From positions 62,001 to 126,000 of the forward strand of contig NZ_VUYU01000008.1 in assembly GCF_011682065.1 (NCBI RefSeq): a stretch of 64,000 bases of DNA, given 5' to 3'. Under the pieces are notes generated by a model. The model saw only the letters and a program-made list of their open reading frames with translations. It ran no database searches and had not been told where the DNA came from. Positions 9,488 to 19,862 of this stretch are shown piece by piece. Numbering within the stretch: position 1 is the stretch's first letter; every line of letters starts with the position of its first letter. This DNA is from Massilia rubra (GTDB taxonomy: Bacteria > Pseudomonadota > Gammaproteobacteria > Burkholderiales > Burkholderiaceae_D). Both the position numbers and the translations under genes were made by a program.

Positions 9488-10564
9488 ATGCCCACTCGCC
9501 TTGCACTGGCGCTGTTGCTGTCCGCCGCCGCCACCGCCGCCGCCGTACCAAGCTACACCGTAACCGTCCTGCCCGATGGAATGGCCCCGGCCGGCATCAA
9601 CAATGCCGGCCAGATCGTCGGCACCCGCAACGAGCACGCCTACCTGTGGTCAAGCGCCGGCGGCGTCGACCTCGGCACCTTGGGCGGCGCCAGCAGCACC
9701 GGCGCGGCGCTCAACCGCTTCGGCGAGGTGACCGGCGGCGCGCTCACGGCCAGCGGCGAAGAACACGCCTTCATTTACAGCCATGGCGTGATGACCGACC
9801 TCGGCACGGTCGGCGGCGGCACGCTGGCGCGCGGCACGGCGATCAACGACCTGGGCCAGATTGCCGGGGACTTTCATGCGCCCGCCACCGGCTGGGGCGC
9901 CTTTGTACGCCTCGATGGCCAACTGCGCGATATCGGCAACCTGGGCGGCGCCAGTACCTGGGCCAGCGGCATCAACAACGCCGGCCGCGTGGTCGGGTCC
10001 TGGCTGGCGCAGGGCGACTTCCATCCGCCGCAAAGCGCCTATATCTACGAGAACGGCGTCATGAGCGCCCTCAACTATTCATCCTCGGGCATCAGCAGCG
10101 CCAACGCCGTCAACCAGGCCGGCCAGATCACCGGCACCGACTGGCACGGACCGGAAGCGGCCTATCTGTACACCAACGGCATGACGCAGGTGCTGGGAAG
10201 CATGTATGGCCTGGCCGCGTGGGGCACCGCGCTCAACAACCGGGGCGAGGTGGTCGGCAACCTGGGCGGGCCGCTGCAAGTGCCGTTCTTTGGGTTTATC
10301 TACGCCAACGGCGCCATGAGCGACCTCAATACACTGATCGATCCCGCGCTCGGCTGGACCGTGACCAGCGCCGCCGGCATCAACGACCTGGGCCAGATCG
10401 CCGCCTGGGGCTGTCACGACAGCGGGGAGTGCGGCGGCCTGTTGCTGCAGCTGGCCAGTCCCGTGCCCGAGCCGCGCGCCACGGCCATGCTGCTGGCGGG
10501 ACTGGCGCTGCTGGGGCTGGCGTGGCGCAGCCGCAAGTTCAGCGCAGCATATCGACGTGCATGA
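9488..10564 (+). CDS. HAF-repeat PEP-CTERM surface protein
   Basis: A 358-residue exported protein. Residues 1-19 are a signal peptide ending in TAAA. The body is a string of HAF repeats of about 45 residues: phrases like DLGTLGGASSTG.ALN..GEVTG, DLGTVGGGT...AINDLGQIAG and DIGNLGGAST.ASGINNAGRVVG recur and probably form a beta-propeller-like fold. The end is a PEP-CTERM signal (VPEPRATAMLLAGLALLGLAW then RSRK), so this is an exosortase substrate. GAGGA precedes ATG 9488. No sigma-54 promoter is visible, unlike the PEP-CTERM gene at 4846. The last 26 bases overlap the convergent elaA-like gene, with no room for a terminator. Confidence 0.88.
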   Translation: MPTRLALALLLSAAATAAAVPSYTVTVLPDGMAPAGINNAGQIVGTRNEHAYLWSSAGGVDLGTLGGASSTGAALNRFGEVTGGALTASGEEHAFIYSHGVMTDLGTVGGGTLARGTAINDLGQIAGDFHAPATGWGAFVRLDGQLRDIGNLGGASTWASGINNAGRVVGSWLAQGDFHPPQSAYIYENGVMSALNYSSSGISSANAVNQAGQITGTDWHGPEAAYLYTNGMTQVLGSMYGLAAWGTALNNRGEVVGNLGGPLQVPFFGFIYANGAMSDLNTLIDPALGWTVTSAAGINDLGQIAAWGCHDSGECGGLLLQLASPVPEPRATAMLLAGLALLGLAWRSRKFSAAYRRA

Positions 10565-11021
10565 TGCCGTCTTCGTCGTAGGGCGCGCCCACGGTGGCGA
10601 AGCCGAAGCTGGCGTAGAACGCCGCCAGGTGCTGCTGGGCGCCGATGCGGATGCGCTGGCCCGGATGCTGGCGTTCGGCGCGCGCGATGCCCTCGGCCAG
10701 CAGGGCGCGTCCGCTGCCGCCGCCGCGCGCGCCCCTGGTGGTGAGCACGCGCCCGAGCGACATCTCGGCGAACTTGACGCCGGGAGCGAGGCAGCGCAGG
10801 TAGGCCGCCAGCACGCGCGCGCCATCGACCGTGTGCCAGCCGAGCAGGTGGTGCGCGCCCTGGTCGTAGCCATCCATGTCCGGATACAGGCAGGTTTGTT
10901 CGAGGATGAACACATCCTGGCGGCTGGCCATGACCGCGTACAGGTCGGCGCCGGAGAGTTCGTCGAAGTGGCGCCATTCCCAGGCGATGGACGGGTTTGC
11001 GGTCATCGTTTCTACTTTCAT
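10539..11021 (-). CDS. elaA: ElaA-type GNAT N-acetyltransferase
   Basis: A 160-residue GNAT enzyme. It has the ElaA start (WEWRHFDELSGADLYAVMASRQDVFILEQTC), the middle DGYDQGAHHLLGW and the acetyl-CoA pyrophosphate loop RGARGGGSGRALL. The C-terminal half has FYASFGFATVG, the usual GNAT beta-6/beta-7 region. The substrate of ElaA is not known. ATG 11021 is used here; ATG 11006 is an equally plausible start. It is the last gene of a tight reverse-strand run, 11 nt after the deacetylase gene, and its 3' end overlaps the convergent PEP-CTERM gene by 26 nt. The pairing of a deacetylase with an acetyltransferase may be functional, but that is inference. Confidence 0.85.
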   Translation of the reverse strand: MKVETMTANPSIAWEWRHFDELSGADLYAVMASRQDVFILEQTCLYPDMDGYDQGAHHLLGWHTVDGARVLAAYLRCLAPGVKFAEMSLGRVLTTRGARGGGSGRALLAEGIARAERQHPGQRIRIGAQQHLAAFYASFGFATVGAPYDEDGIMHVDMLR

Positions 11022-11032
11022 TGTTCTGCGTT

Positions 11033-12076
11033 CTAGTTAGCGGTTTCAAAACCTTCGAGCACGTTGACCACGTTGATGCCGATCTCGCTGACCGCATAGC
11101 CGCCTTCGAACACGAACGCGGTCGGCAGTCCGGTATGGGCGATGCGTTCGCCGATGCGCAGGAAATCGCTGCTTTGCAGCGCGAACGACGACAGCGGGTC
11201 GCCCGCGAACGTATCGACCCCGAGCGAGACCACCAGCGCGTCCGGCGCGAAGCCGGCCAGCTTGACGCAGGCCGATTCGAGCGCCAGGAACCACTGGGCC
11301 GGAGTCGATCCGGCCGCCAGCGGCAGGTTCAGGTTGTAGCCCGTGCCTTCGCCGTCGCCGCTCTCGCCGGCGTGCCCCAGGTAGAACGGATACTCGCCGC
11401 GCGGATCGGCATGGATCGAGATGAACAGCACGTCCTTGCGGCCGTAGAAAATGCTCTGCGTGCCGTTGCCATGGTGGTAGTCGATATCGAGGATGGCGAC
11501 CTTCCTGGCGCCGTCGTCGAGCAGATGCTGGGCCGCCAGCGCGGCATTATTGAGGAAGCAGTAGCCGCCGAAAAAATCGGCGCCCGCATGGTGGCCGGGA
11601 GGGCGGGTCAGCGCGAAGGTGCCGCGTTCGCCCAGGCGCAGCGCATGCGCGGCGTTGACCGCGCAGTCGGCCCCGGTCTTGGCGGCGATCCAGGTGCCGG
11701 CCGTGAGCGGGGTGCCGCTGTCCATCGAGTACAGGCCCATGCGCGCGGCAAAATTATCGGGCTCGATATCGGTGCGCATGCCGCGGATCGGCCACACCGA
11801 CGGAAACGCGTCCTTGTCGGCATTGGCTTCGTCGAGCGCGACCCACTCGCTCCAGGCGCTGCGCAAGAAATGCAGGTAGCGCGGCGTGTGGATGCGCTCG
11901 AGCGAGACCAGCGACACGCCATGCGGCGTGACCACCTTGCCCAGGCCGCGCCGTTCGAATTCGGCCAGCACCATCTCGACCCGCTCCGGCTTTTCGAAGC
12001 AGGGCACGAGGGCGCCGCGGAACATTTCGTGGCGCCCCCGGTGCTGGGCATGGTGCTCGTTATAGAAGGTCAGCAC
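11033..12076 (-). CDS. Histone deacetylase family protein, acetylpolyamine aminohydrolase-like
   Basis: A 347-residue member of the arginase/deacetylase superfamily. The active site reads well: RPPGHHAG gives the tandem His162-His163; LDIDYHHGNGTQ supplies zinc ligands Asp199 and His201; LGVDTFAGDP supplies Asp288. These positions match acetylpolyamine aminohydrolase (195/197/284) with a constant shift of four, and the N-terminal FYNEHHAQHRGRHEMFRG also fits that group. Expected activity is removal of acetyl groups from polyamines or other small acetylated amines in the cytoplasm. It lies 26 nt after gshA and 11 nt before elaA on the same strand, so co-transcription is likely. Confidence 0.88.
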   Translation of the reverse strand: MLTFYNEHHAQHRGRHEMFRGALVPCFEKPERVEMVLAEFERRGLGKVVTPHGVSLVSLERIHTPRYLHFLRSAWSEWVALDEANADKDAFPSVWPIRGMRTDIEPDNFAARMGLYSMDSGTPLTAGTWIAAKTGADCAVNAAHALRLGERGTFALTRPPGHHAGADFFGGYCFLNNAALAAQHLLDDGARKVAILDIDYHHGNGTQSIFYGRKDVLFISIHADPRGEYPFYLGHAGESGDGEGTGYNLNLPLAAGSTPAQWFLALESACVKLAGFAPDALVVSLGVDTFAGDPLSSFALQSSDFLRIGERIAHTGLPTAFVFEGGYAVSEIGINVVNVLEGFETAN

Positions 12077-12102
12077 GGCCGCTCCCGCTGTCAGTCACCA
12101 CC

Positions 12103-13695
12103 TCAGTCACCACATAATGTGCTGCTGTTGTAGGCCGCCACGAAGTCGTCGAAGCTGCCGCTCTGGGTCTGCTCGATGATGGCCTGTTCGGCCAGCGAGG
12201 TCGCCGCCATCTCGTCGAACAGCGCCGCTTCGGCCGGCATCAAGGGGCTGTCGCGGAAGGTGGCCGCATGCAGCTCGCTCTGGCGCAGGCCGAAGGCGGC
12301 CGAGGAGCCGAGCGCGCGCACTTCGTCCAGCACCCGCGCCGATGGCGTCAGGGCCGCATTGGCGACCTTGGCGCGCTGCGCGGCCAGCGAGGCCGCATGC
12401 ACGCCGTCTTCGTTGTGGGCGCTGTCGAGCAGCGCCGCCACCGGGGCGATGCGCTCGATCAGTTGGTCGGCCCACTCCCGCAAGCCGATCTCTTCGCCGT
12501 TGCGGGTCAGGGTCAATCCGGGACGGCGGCCTTCCTTGACCGTGCGCGCGAAATTGCGCGCGTGGACCAGGCTTTCCATGTGGTTGATCAGCGGGCTGTC
12601 GTCGAGCGCGCAAAACAGCAGGAAGGCATCCATGAAGCGGCCCGTTTCGACGCTGATGCCGATCGGTTCGAACGGATCGACATCGAGGCAGCGCACTTCG
12701 ATGTACTGCACGCCGCGCTTGCACAGCGCCTGCACTGGACGCTCGCCGGTGCGGATCACGCGTTTCGGGCGGATGGTCGAATAGTATTCGTTCTCGATCT
12801 GCAGCACGTTGGTCGAAAGCTGGATCCACTGGCCATCGCGCTTGGTGCCGAGCGCCTGGTACGGCTTGTAGGGCCGGTTCACGGCATCCATCAGGGTGCT
12901 GACATAGCTCTCTAACGAGTTCTCGTGCGGCGTCAGGCCCGATTGCGCGTCGTTCTGGTAACCGAGGTCGCTCATGCGCAGGCTGGTCGCATACGGCAGG
13001 TACAGCGTGTCGTCGGACAGTTTTTCGAGCTGGTGTTCGCGCCCGCGCAAAAAGCCGGTGGAGAGCGCCGGCGAGGCGCCGAACAGGTACATCAGCAGCC
13101 AGCTGTAGCGGCGGAAGTTGCGGATCAGGGCGATGTAGCTTTCGGACTGGAAGTCGCGCAGCGCGCTGCGCCGTTCTTCGGCGATGCCTTCGCTGCTGGA
13201 AAACAGCTGGAACATCTGCTCCGGCAGCGAGTAGTTGTAGTGGATGCCGGCGATACACTGCATCGCTTTACCGTAGCGCAGCGCCAGGCCGCGCCGGTAC
13301 ACGTGTTTGAGCATGCCGATGTTCGACTTGCCGTACCAGGCGATGTCGATGTCTTCTTCGGCCGGCAGCTCGCACGGCATCGATTCGCTCCACAGCATTT
13401 CGTCGCCCAGCTTGGTGTAGGCGTAGCGGTGGATGGCGTCGAGTTTGTGCAGGGTGGTGCCGATATCGTTTTCCGCCGGCGTGATGAATTCGAGCAGGGC
13501 TTCGGCGTAGTCGGTGGTGATCTGCGGGTGGGTCAGGGCGGCGCCCAGCGCTTGCGGGTGCGCGCTGCGCGCCAGGCGCCCGGCGCGGTCCACGCGCAGC
13601 GTTTCGCGCTCGATGCCGCGCAGGCCCTGGCCCAGCAGGGCGCGGTGTTCATCATCGTCGAGCAGGGCCAGGCGGCGGGTCAGTTGGTTCGACAC
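12103..13695 (-). CDS. gshA: Glutamate-cysteine ligase, first step of glutathione synthesis
   Basis: A 530-residue class I (E. coli type) gamma-glutamylcysteine synthetase, joining glutamate and cysteine with ATP. Recognised by GIERETLRV, the [14 protein letters not shown] block, the [13 protein letters not shown] segment, the [17 protein letters not shown] stretch, AGIHYNYS, and the [15 protein letters not shown] region. The start is GTG 13695, with AAAGGA eight bases upstream. It heads the run gshA - deacetylase - elaA. A short direct repeat (CAGTCACCAC) lies in the 26-nt gap after the stop codon. Confidence 0.95.
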   Translation of the reverse strand: MSNQLTRRLALLDDDEHRALLGQGLRGIERETLRVDRAGRLARSAHPQALGAALTHPQITTDYAEALLEFITPAENDIGTTLHKLDAIHRYAYTKLGDEMLWSESMPCELPAEEDIDIAWYGKSNIGMLKHVYRRGLALRYGKAMQCIAGIHYNYSLPEQMFQLFSSSEGIAEERRSALRDFQSESYIALIRNFRRYSWLLMYLFGASPALSTGFLRGREHQLEKLSDDTLYLPYATSLRMSDLGYQNDAQSGLTPHENSLESYVSTLMDAVNRPYKPYQALGTKRDGQWIQLSTNVLQIENEYYSTIRPKRVIRTGERPVQALCKRGVQYIEVRCLDVDPFEPIGISVETGRFMDAFLLFCALDDSPLINHMESLVHARNFARTVKEGRRPGLTLTRNGEEIGLREWADQLIERIAPVAALLDSAHNEDGVHAASLAAQRAKVANAALTPSARVLDEVRALGSSAAFGLRQSELHAATFRDSPLMPAEAALFDEMAATSLAEQAIIEQTQSGSFDDFVAAYNSSTLCGD

Positions 13696-13838
13696 GGTGA
13701 ATCCTTTCTTGTACTGCCAAATAGGTAAGTGCTGCGAGATTAACCGAAATCCGGCCAGCGCGCCTGAGGGTTGGATTTGTTGCCGGGATGGGGCTTGGGT
13801 TTTGCTACAAAGATTATTGTATATGCAATGCGGCCGCG

Positions 13839-15674
13839 CTAAGAGGCCGGTTTTTTGGCCGCCGCGATCCAGGCGTCGACCTGCTGTTCGAGCAGCGCCA
13901 GCGTCAGCGGCCCGTTATCGAGCACCACGCTGTGAAAGCGCCGCAGGTCGAATTTGTCGCCCAGCGCAGCCTGCGCCTTCTCGCGCAGCGCGCGGATTTT
14001 CAACTGTCCGACCTTGTAGCCGAGCGCCTGCGCCGGCCAGGCGATGTAGCGGTCCACTTCCAGCTCGTTGTCGCCCGGCGCGTTGGCGGTGTTGGCGTTC
14101 ATGTAGTCGAGCGCCTGCTGGCGCGTCCAGCCCTGGGTGTGGATGCCGGTATCGACCACCAGCCGCACCGCGCGGAACATCTCGGCGTTCAGGTGGCCGA
14201 AGGCGGAAAACGCATCCTTGTAAAAACCCAGCTCGGGGCCGAGCGTTTCCGCGTACAAGGCCCAGCCTTCGCCATACGCGCCGTGCCAGCCGTGGCGGCG
14301 GAAGGCCGGCAGGTCGGCGATGTCGGCCGCGCGCGCCACCTGCAGGTGGTGGCCGGGCAGCGCTTCGTGCAGGGCCAGCGTTTCCATCTCCCACATGGGA
14401 CGTGTTTCGATCAGCGAGGTGTTGACCACGAACGCCGCCGGCCGGTCGGCGGCGCCGGCCTCGTACCAGGCCGCGCCCAGCTTTTCGGCGCCCGCGCCGG
14501 TGGCCGCCTTGACCAGCACTTCCTGCGCCGGCGCGGTCGCGAACAGTTTCGGCACGGCCGCGTTGGCGCGCGTGATGATGCGCCGGTAGCGCGCCAGCAG
14601 CGCGTCGCCGCTGGTGTAGAACAGGCGCGGATCGGTCTTGGCGAACACGATGAACTGGGCGAAGCTGCCGCTAAAACCGGTGCGCGCGATCGCCGCCGTC
14701 ATCCCGGCGCGCAGGCGCGCCACTTCCTTCAGTCCCAGCGCGTGGATGGCGGCCGGCGCCATTTCGATGGTGGTCTGGCGGGTCACCGCCAGCAGGTAGT
14801 AATCGAGGCCGGACGGCAGCGCGCTGGCCGCGATCGACTCGCGCGCGACCGGCACGTATTCGTTGCGCAGGAATTCTTCCAGCTCCTGCAGCGCCGGCGC
14901 CACCCGGTTGCGCAGCGCCACGGGACCTGCCAGCGCCAGGGCGTCGCGCACCGGCTTGTCGATGCTGGCCGGGATCTGGCGGAACGGCTGGCCGAGCGGA
15001 CCGTCGACCGCGTTTTCGCGCAGCTGCTTGAGCAGCGGCGGCACCGCGCGCACGGTCACCTTGGGCGCCACCCAGCCGCTGCGCATGCCTTCGCGCAGTT
15101 GCTCGATCAGGCCCGCGACGTGGGCCGGCACCGCGTCCAGGCGCGCCAGGTAGTTACGGTAATCGCCCTCGGTGGCGAACGGCATCTGCGCGGCCAGTTG
15201 CGCCAGCGTGATGTGCAGGCCGGCGTAAGCGCTGATCGGCTGCGCCTGGAACGGGTACAGGGCGGCCGCCTTGACCGCCTGTTCTTTCTCCCACACGAAC
15301 AGGTCGTAGGACAGCTGCTGCTGCGGACTCAGTTTGTCGCGCTCGATCTGCCTGGCCTGGTCGAGCATCTTGCGCTGGTGCGCATTGGCGGCGCGGCTGG
15401 CGACCAGGGTGGTCTCGCTCAGGGCCGCGTCGTAGCGGTAGTCGCCCACCGAGGTGGCGTATTCGGGCTGGTTTTGCAGGCGCCATTCCCAGTCGCCGTC
15501 GAACAGCGCGCGCGCCTGCTGGTCGGCTGTCTGTCGCTCCGCTGTGGGGCGTTCCGCGGCGACGCGTTCGACGGCTGGGCGCTCTTGCGCCGGCCGTTCG
15601 GGCACGGCGGCTTGCCCCGCGCCGGCGGCCAGCGGGGCGAGCATCAGGACAGAGGTGGCGATCAGTTTGCGCAT
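13839..15674 (-). CDS. Exported DUF885 family metallopeptidase-like protein
   Basis: A 611-residue protein with signal peptide [22 protein letters not shown]. The DUF885 core carries [10 protein letters not shown] (about residues 435-444) and GEGWALYAE (about 468), the zinc-binding HExxxH-like and Glu motifs of this carboxypeptidase-like group. A further block [19 protein letters not shown] is also typical. Between the signal and the domain is a short degenerate repeat of the pattern x-ERP-x (about residues 25-50), probably a disordered spacer. The substrate is unknown. It is transcribed alone; the 143 nt before gshA contain no clear terminator. Confidence 0.85.
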   Translation of the reverse strand: MRKLIATSVLMLAPLAAGAGQAAVPERPAQERPAVERVAAERPTAERQTADQQARALFDGDWEWRLQNQPEYATSVGDYRYDAALSETTLVASRAANAHQRKMLDQARQIERDKLSPQQQLSYDLFVWEKEQAVKAAALYPFQAQPISAYAGLHITLAQLAAQMPFATEGDYRNYLARLDAVPAHVAGLIEQLREGMRSGWVAPKVTVRAVPPLLKQLRENAVDGPLGQPFRQIPASIDKPVRDALALAGPVALRNRVAPALQELEEFLRNEYVPVARESIAASALPSGLDYYLLAVTRQTTIEMAPAAIHALGLKEVARLRAGMTAAIARTGFSGSFAQFIVFAKTDPRLFYTSGDALLARYRRIITRANAAVPKLFATAPAQEVLVKAATGAGAEKLGAAWYEAGAADRPAAFVVNTSLIETRPMWEMETLALHEALPGHHLQVARAADIADLPAFRRHGWHGAYGEGWALYAETLGPELGFYKDAFSAFGHLNAEMFRAVRLVVDTGIHTQGWTRQQALDYMNANTANAPGDNELEVDRYIAWPAQALGYKVGQLKIRALREKAQAALGDKFDLRRFHSVVLDNGPLTLALLEQQVDAWIAAAKKPAS

Positions 15675-15721
15675 CTGATCATTTTAGCAAAGGGGACGGT
15701 GCGCACGTTGCACCGCAGAAC

Positions 15722-16555
15722 TTATATGGCGTCGCCGATCCGTGCGCCGCTGACGCGCTCGATGCCGGCCAGGTCGCGCCAGCTCTGCACCTCGCGGTAG
15801 CCGCCTTCGGCCAGCAGGGCGCGCACCTGGGCGGCCTGGTCGTAGCCGTGCTCCATCAATAGCCAGCCTGCGGCCGCCAGATGGTGTGGCGCGCCAGCCA
15901 CAATGGTGCGCAGGGCCGACAGGCCGTCGGCGTGGTCGGTCAGCGCGCCGACCGGCTCGAAGCGCAAATCGCCCTGGGCCAGGTGGACGTCGCCGTCGGC
16001 GATGTAGGGGGGATTGGCGACAATCAGGTCGAACGACTCGGCGGCGATGGCGCCGAACCAGTCGCTTTGCACGAAGCGCACGGCGGCGCGGTTGGCTTGC
16101 GCGTTGGTGCGCGCCACCTCGAGCGCGGCGGCGCTGACGTCGAGCGCCGTGACGCCGGCGTCGGGCCGGGTGTGCGCCACGGCCACCGCGATGGCGCCGC
16201 TGCCGGTGCCCATGTCGAGCATGCGGCCGCGCACGGGCAGGCGTTCGAGCGCCAGTTCGACCAGCAGTTCAGTATCGGGACGGGGAATGAGCACCGCCGG
16301 GTTGACGGCGAAATCGAGGCCGTAGAATTCGCGTCGCCCGACGATGTAGGCAATCGGTTCGCCCGCCAGGCGCCGTTCGACCAGCGCTGCCAGCGCCCCC
16401 GCCTCGGGCGCGCTGAGCACCCGTTCGGACTGGGTAATGAGGCCGATGCGCGTGATGCCGAGCGCATGGCAGGCCAGGATGCGGTTTTCCAGCGGTTCGA
16501 GCGGCAGCAGCGACTGCAGCGCGCCGACGCGCGCGCCGGCGCCAATGGTCCACAT
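15722..16555 (-). CDS. prmC: Release factor glutamine methyltransferase PrmC (HemK)
   Basis: A 277-residue AdoMet methyltransferase that N5-methylates the glutamine of the GGQ motif in release factors. It has the N-terminal helical domain (LLPLEPLENRILACHALG), the linker GRREFYGLDFAVNPAVLIPRPDTELLVE, the AdoMet motif LDMGTGSGAIAVA and the catalytic NPPY in LIVANPPYIADGD. I start at ATG 16555, two bases after the dsbB stop, because the longer frame only adds an unrelated stretch that overlaps dsbB. Usually prmC follows prfA directly; here dsbB and a palindrome stand between them. Confidence 0.93.
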   Translation of the reverse strand: MWTIGAGARVGALQSLLPLEPLENRILACHALGITRIGLITQSERVLSAPEAGALAALVERRLAGEPIAYIVGRREFYGLDFAVNPAVLIPRPDTELLVELALERLPVRGRMLDMGTGSGAIAVAVAHTRPDAGVTALDVSAAALEVARTNAQANRAAVRFVQSDWFGAIAAESFDLIVANPPYIADGDVHLAQGDLRFEPVGALTDHADGLSALRTIVAGAPHHLAAAGWLLMEHGYDQAAQVRALLAEGGYREVQSWRDLAGIERVSGARIGDAI

Positions 16556-16557
16556 GA

Positions 16558-17031
16558 TCAGCGGTTGCCGCGCCGTGCCAGCACGAACAGCAGCAAGGCG
16601 CTGATGATGGCCAAGCACAGGGTCGACCATTGCGGGATCGACAGGCCGAGCAGGGTGTCGACCGCGTCTTCGCACAGGCCGTCGGCTTCGAAGATCCATG
16701 GCAGGTAGATCGCGGTCGGGACTTTATTGAGCATGGTCTGCATCGGGTCGATGCCGCACGACAGGCCCGGATGGGCCAGCACCCACAACTGCTTGCCGGC
16801 GTAGAACAGGCCGGTCAGGGAGCCGGCCAGCCCGAAGAAGGTCCACAATTTGAACTGCTTGGCCGACGCCGCCGCCAGGCACACCAGTCCGCAAAAGAAG
16901 TAGGCGTAGCGCTGGATCACGCACAGCGGGCATGGCAGCATGTTCTTGTAGTGCTGCAGGTACAGCGCCGCGCCAAGCAGGGCGAAGCAGACGGCGGAAA
17001 GGGTCATCAGGAGCGTGCGGTTGTTGGGCAT
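16558..17031 (-). CDS. dsbB: Disulfide bond formation protein B
   Basis: A 157-residue inner-membrane quinone reductase that reoxidises DsbA. Four membrane helices are visible. The first periplasmic loop has the redox pair in PCPLCVIQRYAYF; the second has cysteines in SCGIDPM and DGLCEDA. ATG 17031 starts a normal-length DsbB; the longer frame runs into the palindromic repeat upstream. It is tightly followed by prmC. Placement between prfA and prmC is known in some betaproteobacteria. Confidence 0.93.
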   Translation of the reverse strand: MPNNRTLLMTLSAVCFALLGAALYLQHYKNMLPCPLCVIQRYAYFFCGLVCLAAASAKQFKLWTFFGLAGSLTGLFYAGKQLWVLAHPGLSCGIDPMQTMLNKVPTAIYLPWIFEADGLCEDAVDTLLGLSIPQWSTLCLAIISALLLFVLARRGNR

Positions 17032-17062
17032 CGTTTCAGGTCCTAGAAGTGTTTTTGTTTGC

Positions 17063-17183
17063 GGGGACCTCGAACAACCTACTGCGCGCCGCAATTGTCG
17101 TCCTGCGATGCTCACCGTACCTTCGTACGGCTGCGCTTCTCGGACGACACTTGCGCCGCTCGCTACGGTTGTTCGAGGTCCCC
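17063..17183. repeat. Palindromic intergenic element, 121 bp (family B)
   Basis: GGGGACCTCGAACAACC (17063-17079) and its exact complement (17167-17183) form perfect 17-bp ends. Inside, GTCGTCC/GGACGAC and CCGTAC-CTTC-GTACGG continue the fold, so almost the whole element can form one long hairpin. It lies between the prfA stop and the dsbB start. No ORF of its own. It may terminate, process or stabilise the prfA transcript. Confidence 0.75.
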
Positions 17184-17252
17184 TGGCGTCTCTTGACATG
17201 CGGCCTGGGTACGCCGCATTGCACAGTCTACAACGTCCAGCTTATGAATTGT

Positions 17253-18329
17253 TTAATCGCCGAGGGCGGCCAGCAATTCAGCCTGGTGTTCGGCCGCCAG
17301 CGCGTTGGTCAATTCGGTCAGTTCGCCGTCCATGATGAAGTCGAGTTTATACAGGGTCAGGTTGATGCGGTGATCCGTCATGCGGCCCTGCGGGAAATTA
17401 TAGGTGCGAATCCGCTCGCTGCGGTCGCCCGAGCCGATCAGGCTTTTGCGGGTGGCCGCTTCCTTCGACTGCTGCTCGCGCAACTGCACATCCTTGATGC
17501 GTGCCGCCAGCACCTTGAGCGCCGAGGCCTTGTTCTTGTGCTGGCTGCGGTCGTCCTGGCATTCGACCACGATCCCGGTCGGCAGGTGGGTAATGCGCAC
17601 CGCCGAATCGGTCTTGTTGATGTGCTGCCCGCCGGCGCCCGAGGCGCGGTAGGTGTCGATGCGCAGGTCGGCCGGGTTGATGTTGACGTCTTCGACTTCG
17701 TCCGCTTCCGGCATCACCGCCACGGTGCAGGCCGAGGTGTGGATGCGGCCCTGGGTTTCGGTGGCCGGCACGCGCTGCACGCGGTGCCCGCCCGATTCGA
17801 ATTTGAGCTTGGAGTAGGCGCCGTTGCCGATCAGGCGCACGATCACTTCGCGGTAGCCGCCCAGGTCCGACACCGATTCCGACACCGTCTCGACCTGCCA
17901 GCGATTGCGCTCGGCGAAGCGCACGTACATGCGCAGCAGGTCGCCCGCGAACAGGGCCGACTCGTCGCCGCCGGTGCCGGCGCGGATTTCGAGGAAGATG
18001 TTGCGCTCGTCGTTGACGTCTTTCGGCAGCAGCATCTTTTGCAGGTCCATCTCCAGCTGCGCCACGCGCGCCTTGCCGGCTTCGATTTCCTCCTGCGCGA
18101 AGTCCTTCATGTCCGGGTCCGAGAGCATCTCCTGCGCGTCGGCGATATCGTCCTGGGCGCTCTGGTACTCCTTGAACAGCGCCACCAGCGGGCCGATTTC
18201 GGCGTGCTCGCGCGTCATCTTGCGGTAGGCGTCCATGTTCGAGGTGGCGCCTTCGCTCATGAGCAATTCGTCAAGTTCGACAAGGCGGTTGGCCAGTTGA
18301 TCCAGCTTGGCCAGCATCGATGGTTTCAT
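17253..18329 (-). CDS. prfA: Peptide chain release factor 1
   Basis: A 358-residue class I release factor reading UAA and UAG. The tripeptide anticodon-like motif is PAT in [10 protein letters not shown], which identifies RF1 rather than RF2. The catalytic loop is GAGGQHINK. The N-terminal coiled-coil domain and [16 protein letters not shown] are standard. Start ATG 18329 gives [12 protein letters not shown]; an upstream in-frame codon at 18362 gives eleven unlikely residues. It is 82 nt downstream of hemA on the same strand, the usual hemA-prfA order. Confidence 0.96.
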   Translation of the reverse strand: MKPSMLAKLDQLANRLVELDELLMSEGATSNMDAYRKMTREHAEIGPLVALFKEYQSAQDDIADAQEMLSDPDMKDFAQEEIEAGKARVAQLEMDLQKMLLPKDVNDERNIFLEIRAGTGGDESALFAGDLLRMYVRFAERNRWQVETVSESVSDLGGYREVIVRLIGNGAYSKLKFESGGHRVQRVPATETQGRIHTSACTVAVMPEADEVEDVNINPADLRIDTYRASGAGGQHINKTDSAVRITHLPTGIVVECQDDRSQHKNKASALKVLAARIKDVQLREQQSKEAATRKSLIGSGDRSERIRTYNFPQGRMTDHRINLTLYKLDFIMDGELTELTNALAAEHQAELLAALGD

Positions 18330-18411
18330 AGGGTGCTCGTGTAAGGTGAAGGAAGCTAACAACCGGGAACGGCCGCAGGACTGCGGCGCGGTACGACAAG
18401 GGGCTTGGGCG

Positions 18412-19686
18412 CTAACGGCGGCCGCGGAACAACTGGGGCAGCAAGGTCGCCAGGCGCGCGCGCTCGTCGCCCTGGGCGCGATGCAGGGCCTGCTGCGGGC
18501 CGTGCAGGAACTTGGCGGTCAGGCCCTTGGAGAGGGCGTCGAGCACGGCGTCGACATCGTCGCCGCGCGCCAGCATTTTTTTGGCGCGTTCGAGTTCGAA
18601 CAGGCGCATCGCTTCGCTGTTTTCTTGCAGATCCTGGATCACGGGCACCATGGCGCGGTCGTCGATCCAGTGCATGAAGGACTGCACCCGCGTTTCGATG
18701 ATGGCTTCGGCCTGGGCCACCGCGGCCTGGCGGCTCTCCAACCCGGTCTGGACCACTTGTCCGAGGTCGTCGACGGTGTACAAAAATACGTCGTCGAGAC
18801 GCCCGACTTCGGCTTCGATATCGCGCGGCACGGCCAGGTCGACCATGAACATCGGTTTATGCCGGCGCGCCTTGATCGCGCGCTCGACCAGGCCCAGGCC
18901 AATCAATGGCAGCGAGGACGCGGTGCAGGAAATGACGATGTCGAACTGCGCCAGCTGCTCTGGCAGCGCGGCCAGGCGGATCGCCTTGCCATTGAAACGG
19001 TGCGCCAGCGTTTCGCCGCGCTCCATGGTGCGGTTGGCGATGGTGATGTTTTTCGGGTTCTGGGCCGCAAAGTGCGTGGCGCACAACTCGATCATTTCGC
19101 CGGCGCCGATGAACAGCACATTCTGGTCGGAGATCTTGTCGAAGATGCGTTGCGACAGGCGCACCGCGGCGGCCGCCATGGAGACGCTGTGGGCGCCGAT
19201 TTCGGTGGTGCTGCGCACTTCCTTGGCCACCGAAAAACTGCGCTGGAACAGCTGGTGCAGGTAGGTGCCGAGGCCCCCGGCTTCGTCGGCCAGGCGCATC
19301 GCGTCTTTCATCTGGCCGAGGATCTGCGGTTCGCCCAGGACCATGGAATCGAGCCCCGAGGCGACCCGGAATGCATGACGCACGGCGGCATCGTGCGGCA
19401 GCATGTACAGGTGCGGGCGCAGTTCGGCGAAGTTGAGCTTGTGGTAATCGGCCAGGAAGTGGGCGCTCGCATCGAGCGGATTGGCGACATCGCTGGCGGC
19501 GTACATCTCGGTGCGGTTGCAGGTCGAGAGGATCGCCGCTTCGTCGCCGCCACGGGCGTCGATGCGGGCAAACCAGCCGCGCGCCGCCTGCACCGCCTGG
19601 CCGAGCTGGTCAGGCGCGAGCGCCAGCTGCTCGCGAAGCGAGACCGGTGCGGTGGTGTGATTGAGGCCGACGGCGAGCAGTTGCAT
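18412..19686 (-). CDS. hemA: Glutamyl-tRNA reductase, first step of the C5 haem pathway
   Basis: A 424-residue enzyme that reduces glutamyl-tRNA(Glu) to glutamate-1-semialdehyde with NADPH. The start [19 protein letters not shown], the catalytic cysteine in [12 protein letters not shown], the [13 protein letters not shown] block, and the nucleotide-binding [14 protein letters not shown] are all present. The C-terminal dimerisation helix region follows. It is the first gene of the reverse-strand hemA-prfA-dsbB-prmC block. Confidence 0.96.
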   Translation of the reverse strand: MQLLAVGLNHTTAPVSLREQLALAPDQLGQAVQAARGWFARIDARGGDEAAILSTCNRTEMYAASDVANPLDASAHFLADYHKLNFAELRPHLYMLPHDAAVRHAFRVASGLDSMVLGEPQILGQMKDAMRLADEAGGLGTYLHQLFQRSFSVAKEVRSTTEIGAHSVSMAAAAVRLSQRIFDKISDQNVLFIGAGEMIELCATHFAAQNPKNITIANRTMERGETLAHRFNGKAIRLAALPEQLAQFDIVISCTASSLPLIGLGLVERAIKARRHKPMFMVDLAVPRDIEAEVGRLDDVFLYTVDDLGQVVQTGLESRQAAVAQAEAIIETRVQSFMHWIDDRAMVPVIQDLQENSEAMRLFELERAKKMLARGDDVDAVLDALSKGLTAKFLHGPQQALHRAQGDERARLATLLPQLFRGRR

Positions 19687-19862
19687 GGCTTTACAGTGTA
19701 CGGATGTGTACCGCCATTATACCGTGATGTGTCAAGGACCTACTGAAAGGAGGGTTTTTTGGTGCGGGAGGGCAACGATTGGGGCCAATCAACCGGGACA
19801 GTGGACGCGCATTATCGGCGTTCAAAAACCGCTAACTGAACTATTCCCGACAAGTTCGGTCT

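Noticed and set aside
13788-15800. 670-codon frame opposite the DUF885 gene
   Set aside because: Shadow frame over a gene with intact catalytic motifs on the other strand.
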